NCBI GenBank assembly: GCA_047602305.1
Contig: JASGHO010000001.1
Location: forward strand, 62,001 to 126,000
DNA from: Ancrocorticia sp047602305
GTDB taxonomy: Bacteria > Actinomycetota > Actinomycetes > Actinomycetales > Actinomycetaceae
DNA length: 64,000 nucleotides
Direction: 5' to 3'
In this document: positions 59,583-64,000 of the stretch, piece after piece
How the letters are laid out: every line of letters starts with the position of its first letter
How positions within the stretch are numbered: the first letter of the stretch is position 1
The notes under the pieces: generated by a model
The model's input: only the letters and a program-made list of their open reading frames with translations
Database searches by the model: none
What the model was told of the DNA's origin: nothing
Position numbers and translations under genes: made by a program

Positions 59583-61595
59583 CTAGGAAGCAGGACCGCG
59601 TTTATCGGCCAAGGGAAGCATTACGCGGAACTCGGTGTGTCCCGCGCGGGAGCTCACCGTTGCCTCGCCGCCGTGGGCACGGGCAACGGAGCGCACGATG
59701 GAAAGCCCCAAACCGGTGGACCCCTCGGATGCGGTACGCGCGGAATCGCCTCGCACAAAACGATCGAAGATCTTGCCTATGAGGGCGGGATCAATTCCGG
59801 GCCCGGTATCGGTCACTGTGAACACGGCACAATCCCCGTCCACGTCCAGCTGAGCGGTGACGGATGTTCCCTCGGGAGTGTGCTTGCGTGCGTTCGATAG
59901 CAGGTTACCGAGGAGCTGGGAGATCTGACCGGCGTCGCCGCGAATAAGGACGGGATCGTCCGGAATGTCCGCTGTCCATTGGTGATGGCGCCCGGCAGCG
60001 GTGGCATCCATGACCGCGTCCAGGACGAGTTCTCCGAGGTCGAAGACCTTTGACTTCTGCAGATGAGGGGCAGCCGCAGGGTTCGCAGTGCCCGGTTTGA
60101 TATCTGGATGCGCGGAACCAGGTTTCCGCATCTCGTAACTGATGCCCCCGGCACCACTATTCGATCCGCCAGCCATGAAGTTGTCATTGCTTGAACCACG
60201 GGCGCCTGCAACGGTGCCATCAACATTGGCTGACCCCGTCCCAACATTGGCCGATCCTGCTCCGGCGCTCGCGCTTTCCTCGGCGGCATCGAGCCGCGCG
60301 AGCAGCAACAGGTTCTCCACCAGCGCGCTCATTCGCTCCGCCTGCTGCAGCACTCGCTGCAGCAACTGCTCGCCGTTGGCATCGAGCGCTTCGGTCAGTT
60401 GAATCATTTCGGCGTACCCACGCACGGAGGCGAGGGGAGTGCGCAGTTCATGCGAGGCGTCGGCAACGAAGGCGCGCAGCCGGGCCTCGGAGGCGGAACG
60501 TTCAGTCAGGGCAGAGTCGACCGAGTCGATGAGACGGTTGAGCGCGTGCCCAACGTCGCCCACCTCGTCGCGCGGCTGTGCCAGGTTGTCGGGCACGCGG
60601 TAGTCGTGCAGATCCACGTTCCCCGAGGCCATCGGTATCTCCGAGACCTTCGCTGCCACGTGCGAGACCTGCTGCAGTGGCCGCAGCGAACGGCGAATCC
60701 ACCACCAGACGCCGAGGCCCACTGCGAGAAGCGCGAGGAACGAACCGACCAGCTGGATTGTCAGAAGGCGCGCCTTCGTGTGATCCGCCTGATCTGTTGC
60801 TACTCCCAGAACGAGGATTCCCCCAGAGGTGAGTTCATCCGCATCATTGGCGGCGTTGTCAGACGAGTTTGCGGCGTTATCTGACGAGCCCGCTGTGTCC
60901 TCGCCAAAGTCCGCCACGTCACCAGCCACCCTGGGCCTGGGCAACCCGTCGCCCTTCACCGGAGCGGGCAGTTTGCCCGACTCGATGGGAGCGGCCCGAA
61001 CCGCAAAGCGCCCGAAGGGGAAGTCGATTTCCTTGAACAGTCCCCGGGATGTGGTGGCTTCGTCGTGAAGCCGAACCACATCGAGGAGGTGGTCGACGGC
61101 GCGATCATCCAAGTCGATACGCTGGCCGGATTCATCGATCCGACCGGCGGACGTGACGGTGCCGTCGCTCCCAATAACCATGGCAATTGTGCCAACCGGT
61201 AACCCCGGCGCGTTGATGGGGTTCCGGGCGAGGATGTCTATCGGGACCGAGGTAGCGCTGTCTGTCGGAGCAGACTCACCCCCGGAAAAACACGGGTCAC
61301 CCGGCCCGGAGCCGATGGAATCACCGAAACCCGGCAGGGCAGCGCCGGGGCCGGTATTGCTGACGAAACTGGCAGTACGCCGCCACGAGTCCGTGAGCGA
61401 GTCACGCAGCTGGGACATCACCACGTGCCCGGCAATGCCGAGAGTCGTCACCATGAGGGCCGCAAGTGCGAGGGCGACGACGGCGACCACCCCAGCCATC
61501 GTCCGCACCGCCAACGAACGGCGGGAAGGTACGAGCGAGCGGCGGAATCTCGTAAGCGAGCGGCGCGCCGTCGTCGTCGAATCAATCGGGGCCAT
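59583..61595 (-). CDS. OmpR-system sensor histidine kinase
   Basis: A 670-residue kinase. Two membrane helices (about 28-50 and 268-288) bracket an extracytoplasmic sensor domain of roughly 215 residues; then come HAMP (RRSLRPLQQVSHVAAKVSEI), HisKA with DASHELRTPLASVRGYAEMI, and HATPase with NLLSNARKHTPEGT, DTGPGIDPALIGKIFDRF and GLGLSIVRSVARAHGG. Two low-complexity insertions are present: one near 227-255 (repeats of SSDNAANSSDNAAND) in the sensor and a longer one near 437-511 (GSANVGTGSANVDG) between HisKA and HATPase. It starts one base after the regulator stop. The cognate regulator is at 61597. Confidence 0.9.
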   Translation of the reverse strand: MAPIDSTTTARRSLTRFRRSLVPSRRSLAVRTMAGVVAVVALALAALMVTTLGIAGHVVMSQLRDSLTDSWRRTASFVSNTGPGAALPGFGDSIGSGPGDPCFSGGESAPTDSATSVPIDILARNPINAPGLPVGTIAMVIGSDGTVTSAGRIDESGQRIDLDDRAVDHLLDVVRLHDEATTSRGLFKEIDFPFGRFAVRAAPIESGKLPAPVKGDGLPRPRVAGDVADFGEDTAGSSDNAANSSDNAANDADELTSGGILVLGVATDQADHTKARLLTIQLVGSFLALLAVGLGVWWWIRRSLRPLQQVSHVAAKVSEIPMASGNVDLHDYRVPDNLAQPRDEVGDVGHALNRLIDSVDSALTERSASEARLRAFVADASHELRTPLASVRGYAEMIQLTEALDANGEQLLQRVLQQAERMSALVENLLLLARLDAAEESASAGAGSANVGTGSANVDGTVAGARGSSNDNFMAGGSNSGAGGISYEMRKPGSAHPDIKPGTANPAAAPHLQKSKVFDLGELVLDAVMDATAAGRHHQWTADIPDDPVLIRGDAGQISQLLGNLLSNARKHTPEGTSVTAQLDVDGDCAVFTVTDTGPGIDPALIGKIFDRFVRGDSARTASEGSTGLGLSIVRSVARAHGGEATVSSRAGHTEFRVMLPLADKRGPAS

Positions 61596-61596
61596 C

Positions 61597-62547
61597 TCAG
61601 GCGGGCCTGATGACGTAGCCGACGCCGCGCACGGTGTGAATCATGGGGTCGCGGCCGGCGTCAATCTTTTTGCGCAGGTAGGAGATGTAGAGTTCGACGA
61701 TGTTTGATTGGCCGTCGAAGTCGTACTGCCAGACGCGGTCGAGGATTTGGGACTTGGAGAGGACCGCCTTGGCGTTCTCCATGAGGTAACGCAGCAGTTC
61801 GAACTGGGTGGCGGTGAGATCGATGGTGTCACCGGCGCGCGTCACCTCGTGGGTGCGGATGTTCAGAATCAGATCGCCGACGACGACCTCCTCGGTATCC
61901 TGCGAAACCACCCCGGACCGCTCGACAAGGCGGTGCAGGCGGAGCAGAAGCTCGCCCATGGCGAAGGGTTTGGTGACGTAGTCGTCGCCGCCGGCGGCGA
62001 GGCCCTCGATGCGGTCGGCCACCGCGTCCTTCGCGGTGAGGAAGAGCGCTGGGACATCCGGCTGGAAGGCGCGGATCTTGGCGAGAACCTCTAGGCCGTC
62101 GAACTCGGGGAGCATCCAGTCGAGCACCAGCACGTCGGGCACGAAGCCGCGCGCAGCCTCCACCGCTGCGCGGCCGGAATGGGCCACCTCGACCTGCCAG
62201 CCGCAGATGGTCAGGCCCATGGAGACGAGGTCGGCAAGCATCGGCTCATCGTCCACCACCAACGCCCGCACCGGCGATCCGCCCGGGTGCTGGAGCTGGG
62301 GCAGCTTGTCGCGCAACTTGATGAGTTCGGGGCCGACGCCTGCCACCAGCGGCGACGCGGACGAAGGCTGCGAGGACGCGCCTGATCCGGGAGTTGCGCC
62401 TGATCCGAGGGCCGAGTTCGGACGAGACGCCGGTTGCGAAGCGGAAGCGGACTGCGAGGAGGAAGAAGCCATGGAACCATTATGGGGCGTGATGGCAGAG
62501 CGCGTCTGTAGTGGCTGGTCCATGTGCATCCTCATGACGGTTCTCAT
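61597..62547 (-). CDS. OmpR/PhoB-type response regulator
   Basis: A 316-residue regulator. The receiver (about 90-205) has acidic pocket VVDDEP, phospho-Asp in LVLDWMLPEFDG and Lys in YVTKPFAMGEL. The winged helix ends with QILDRVWQYDFDGQSNIVEL then YISYLRKKIDAG and RGVGYVIRPA. A Ser/Ala-rich extension of about 90 residues precedes the receiver; GAGGAGGAAGCC right before ATG 62547 supports translation of it, though ATG 62472 would remove 25 residues. Repeats at 62587-62712 lie in its promoter region and may be its own binding sites. Confidence 0.88.
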   Translation of the reverse strand: MRTVMRMHMDQPLQTRSAITPHNGSMASSSSQSASASQPASRPNSALGSGATPGSGASSQPSSASPLVAGVGPELIKLRDKLPQLQHPGGSPVRALVVDDEPMLADLVSMGLTICGWQVEVAHSGRAAVEAARGFVPDVLVLDWMLPEFDGLEVLAKIRAFQPDVPALFLTAKDAVADRIEGLAAGGDDYVTKPFAMGELLLRLHRLVERSGVVSQDTEEVVVGDLILNIRTHEVTRAGDTIDLTATQFELLRYLMENAKAVLSKSQILDRVWQYDFDGQSNIVELYISYLRKKIDAGRDPMIHTVRGVGYVIRPA

Positions 62548-62586
62548 GGCTTCCTCCTCGGGTTGTGTGTTGCGTGAAATTGGTTG

Positions 62587-62712
62587 GTCCGGCTACTTAA
62601 GCCTTGGTGCACGAACTCGCACTTGTTGTTGATCAGTCCGGCTACTTAAGCCTTGGTGCACGAACTCGCATGTATAACGTTCACACTCGAGCACTAAAGC
62701 TTAAGTAGCCGA
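62587..62712. repeat. Perfect 35-bp direct repeat plus inverted partial copy
   Basis: A 35-bp sequence (starts GTCCGGCTACTTAAGCCTTG, ends CGAACTCGCA) is found identically at 62587-62621 and 62636-62670. A partial inverted copy (CTTAAGTAGCCG) ends near 62712. It lies upstream of the response-regulator gene, where it may be an operator or the relic of a small duplication. Confidence 0.85.
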
Positions 62713-62755
62713 TTGCTCGCCGAGACCCGACAGCTCAGGTAAGCGAACTCGGCCG

Positions 62756-64000
62756 TTACGGACGGCCGCCGGTGCCCATGCCGCCCATTCCCATGGCGTC
62801 GTATTCGCCCGCGGTCGCGGTGACGAGGGCGGTTGCCGCGCTCAGGTCCGTCTGCCCGTCGGAGGTGAGCTGGTAGACGGTGTACTCCTGCCCAGCTGTC
62901 AACTTGTCCGAGGAAAACACCACGTGGGCAATGGACTTCGAGGCCGTGAACGTGGTGACGATCGTTCCGCTGGAATCGGCGATCGCCAGCGGGGTTCCCG
63001 CAGCCACATTCGCGCTAAGAGCGGTGCTGATCGAAGTTTGTGACGACGACGTCTCGGGCGCCTGCGCCATTCCCGAACTTCCGGTGGCGAGCAAAGTGCC
63101 ACCGGTGATCTCGAAGGTACCCGCCGCATCGAGCGCGGCGTTGCCATCATTTTCCGGACCGTTCACGGTGACGGTCCCGCCGCTGATCTCCATCGAGCCA
63201 TTGGAGTCCAGGCCGTCTCCACCGGCGTTCACCGTGACAGTGCCACCGGTGATGGTGATGGTTTGGTCACCGGCCGCTTCCATTCCTCCCATACCGCCTC
63301 CAGGCATCTGCCCGTGACCAGCGGGCATCTCGCCAGTCAAGGGCACCTCGCCCGAGGACGCACCATCGGCCGCAGTATCACCAGCGGCTGCGCCCTCAGT
63401 ACCCGCAGTATCTTCCGTCGAGGTGGTGCCGTAGCCACCGGAGGCGTTGATGCCGTCGTCGTTCGAGGTAACGGTGACCGTGCCGGCCGCAATGAGGATG
63501 CGTGCGGCCTCGATTCCTTCTCCGGACTCGGTGACGTCCAGGGTGCCGCCGGCGATGGTGATGGCGTTCTCGGCCTTGACGCCGTCGTCGTCCGTTGAAA
63601 CTGTCAGCGAACCGCCGAGGACTGAGAGCCAGCCGCGGTTCTCCTCCTCGTTATTATCCGAGCCGAAGCCGGTATCGGTGCTGGTCACGTCGACGCTGCC
63701 GGAGACGAGGACGAGGTAGTCCTTGCCGATGATGCCGTCGTCCACGGCGGTGACGGTGACGTTGGGGCCGTCAATGACGAGGCCGTCCTTGGTGTGGATG
63801 GCGTCGTCGTAGGTGCCGGTCACGGTCAGCGCGCCGGTGCCGGTGATCGTCAGGTCGGCCTTGGAATGGAGTGCGGCGGAGGTGTCCGTGTTGAGATCGG
63901 CGGTGTCGGTGGGGCGGGTGGCGGCGTCGGTCAGGGTGTTCTGCGAACCCTTGGCGAGGATGACGGTCACCTCGTCGGCGGCGGTGATGTTGATCGCCGG
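62756..64000 (-). CDS. Secreted carbohydrate-binding domain protein (DUF4353-like), partial
   Basis: The C-terminal 414 residues of a longer protein; the N-terminus lies beyond the right edge. The body is a right-handed beta-helix-like series of repeats: ADLTITGTGALTVTGTYDDA, IHTKDGLVIDGPNVTVTAVD, DGIIGKDYLVLVSGSVDVTS, ending each turn with DDGI/DDGV. This is the pattern of the Cthe_2159-type carbohydrate-binding family (DUF4353). A Thr/Ala/Gly-Met-rich stretch (EMPAGHGQMPGGGMGGMEAA) splits the helix, and the C-terminus ends AMGMGGMGTGGRP. It is probably extracellular or cell-wall attached and binds polysaccharide. Confidence 0.75.
   Translation of the reverse strand, partial: PAINITAADEVTVILAKGSQNTLTDAATRPTDTADLNTDTSAALHSKADLTITGTGALTVTGTYDDAIHTKDGLVIDGPNVTVTAVDDGIIGKDYLVLVSGSVDVTSTDTGFGSDNNEEENRGWLSVLGGSLTVSTDDDGVKAENAITIAGGTLDVTESGEGIEAARILIAAGTVTVTSNDDGINASGGYGTTSTEDTAGTEGAAAGDTAADGASSGEVPLTGEMPAGHGQMPGGGMGGMEAAGDQTITITGGTVTVNAGGDGLDSNGSMEISGGTVTVNGPENDGNAALDAAGTFEITGGTLLATGSSGMAQAPETSSSQTSISTALSANVAAGTPLAIADSSGTIVTTFTASKSIAHVVFSSDKLTAGQEYTVYQLTSDGQTDLSAATALVTATAGEYDAMGMGGMGTGGRP

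Noticed and set aside
1..64000. tRNA, rRNA or riboswitch genes
   Set aside because: I looked for cloverleaf arms and familiar riboswitch cores by eye and found none I could defend; a covariance-model scan would be needed to exclude them.

Overview
The window looks like a chromosomal segment of a GC-rich actinomycete, perhaps near Actinomycetaceae. The reasons are the GC-rich codon use, the protein families, GTG/TTG starts, a leaderless-type promoter and actinobacterial-style metal boxes. I cannot name a species. I saw no tRNA, rRNA or CRISPR array.

Region by region. 1-3200: decayed gene ends, a NERD-nuclease/helicase gene, and a DUF1016 (PD-(D/E)xK) remnant that has lost its nuclease core. 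3201-3823: an array of twelve 25-bp palindromes, no two alike, which together form a complete 6 x 2 set of stem variants. This is the most unusual object here. 3931-9310: two paralogous membrane-anchored propeller-like proteins flanking a class I methyltransferase and an orphan ParD-like antitoxin. 9435-16361: a complete Wadjet (JetABCD) anti-plasmid operon. 16437-19197: an XRE regulator with a self-operator promoter, its membrane partner, and an AbiEi-like/nuclease fusion lying between two diverged copies of a 355-bp segment. 19230-21854: a DASS anion transporter and a formate/nitrite channel. 21971-26964: TetR, a rifampicin-phosphotransferase-like PEP enzyme and an MFS pump. 27298-31793: a NarL-type two-component system and an ABC-2 exporter.

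32252-40296: a polyol/ketose catabolic cluster with an MFS permease, two zinc dehydrogenases, a class II aldolase, a PfkB kinase, an aldo/keto reductase and an AlsE-like 3-epimerase. 40514-45621: a GntR/HutC regulator and a spermidine/putrescine-type ABC transporter. 45778-51045: an MFS pump, a beta-lactamase-fold lipoprotein, a hypothetical protein and a PepC-type aminopeptidase. 51213-54059: a zinc-homeostasis locus with an SmtB-type ArsR, a His-rich protein, a COG0523 GTPase and a methyltransferase, carrying two of three similar metal-regulator-like boxes. 54185-64000: an amidase, a HAD phosphatase, an ArsR/AHSA1 pair, an OmpR-type two-component system and a partial secreted carbohydrate-binding protein.

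Three features cut across the window. Many otherwise conserved enzymes carry Gly/Ser/Ala/Thr/Asp-rich low-complexity inserts. Several families of intergenic hairpins recur, including a 66-bp element present twice and a TAGGCC/GACCTAT element present about five times. A 17-18-bp motif, GGCGCCGTCGTCGTTNAA, recurs on both strands irrespective of reading frame.
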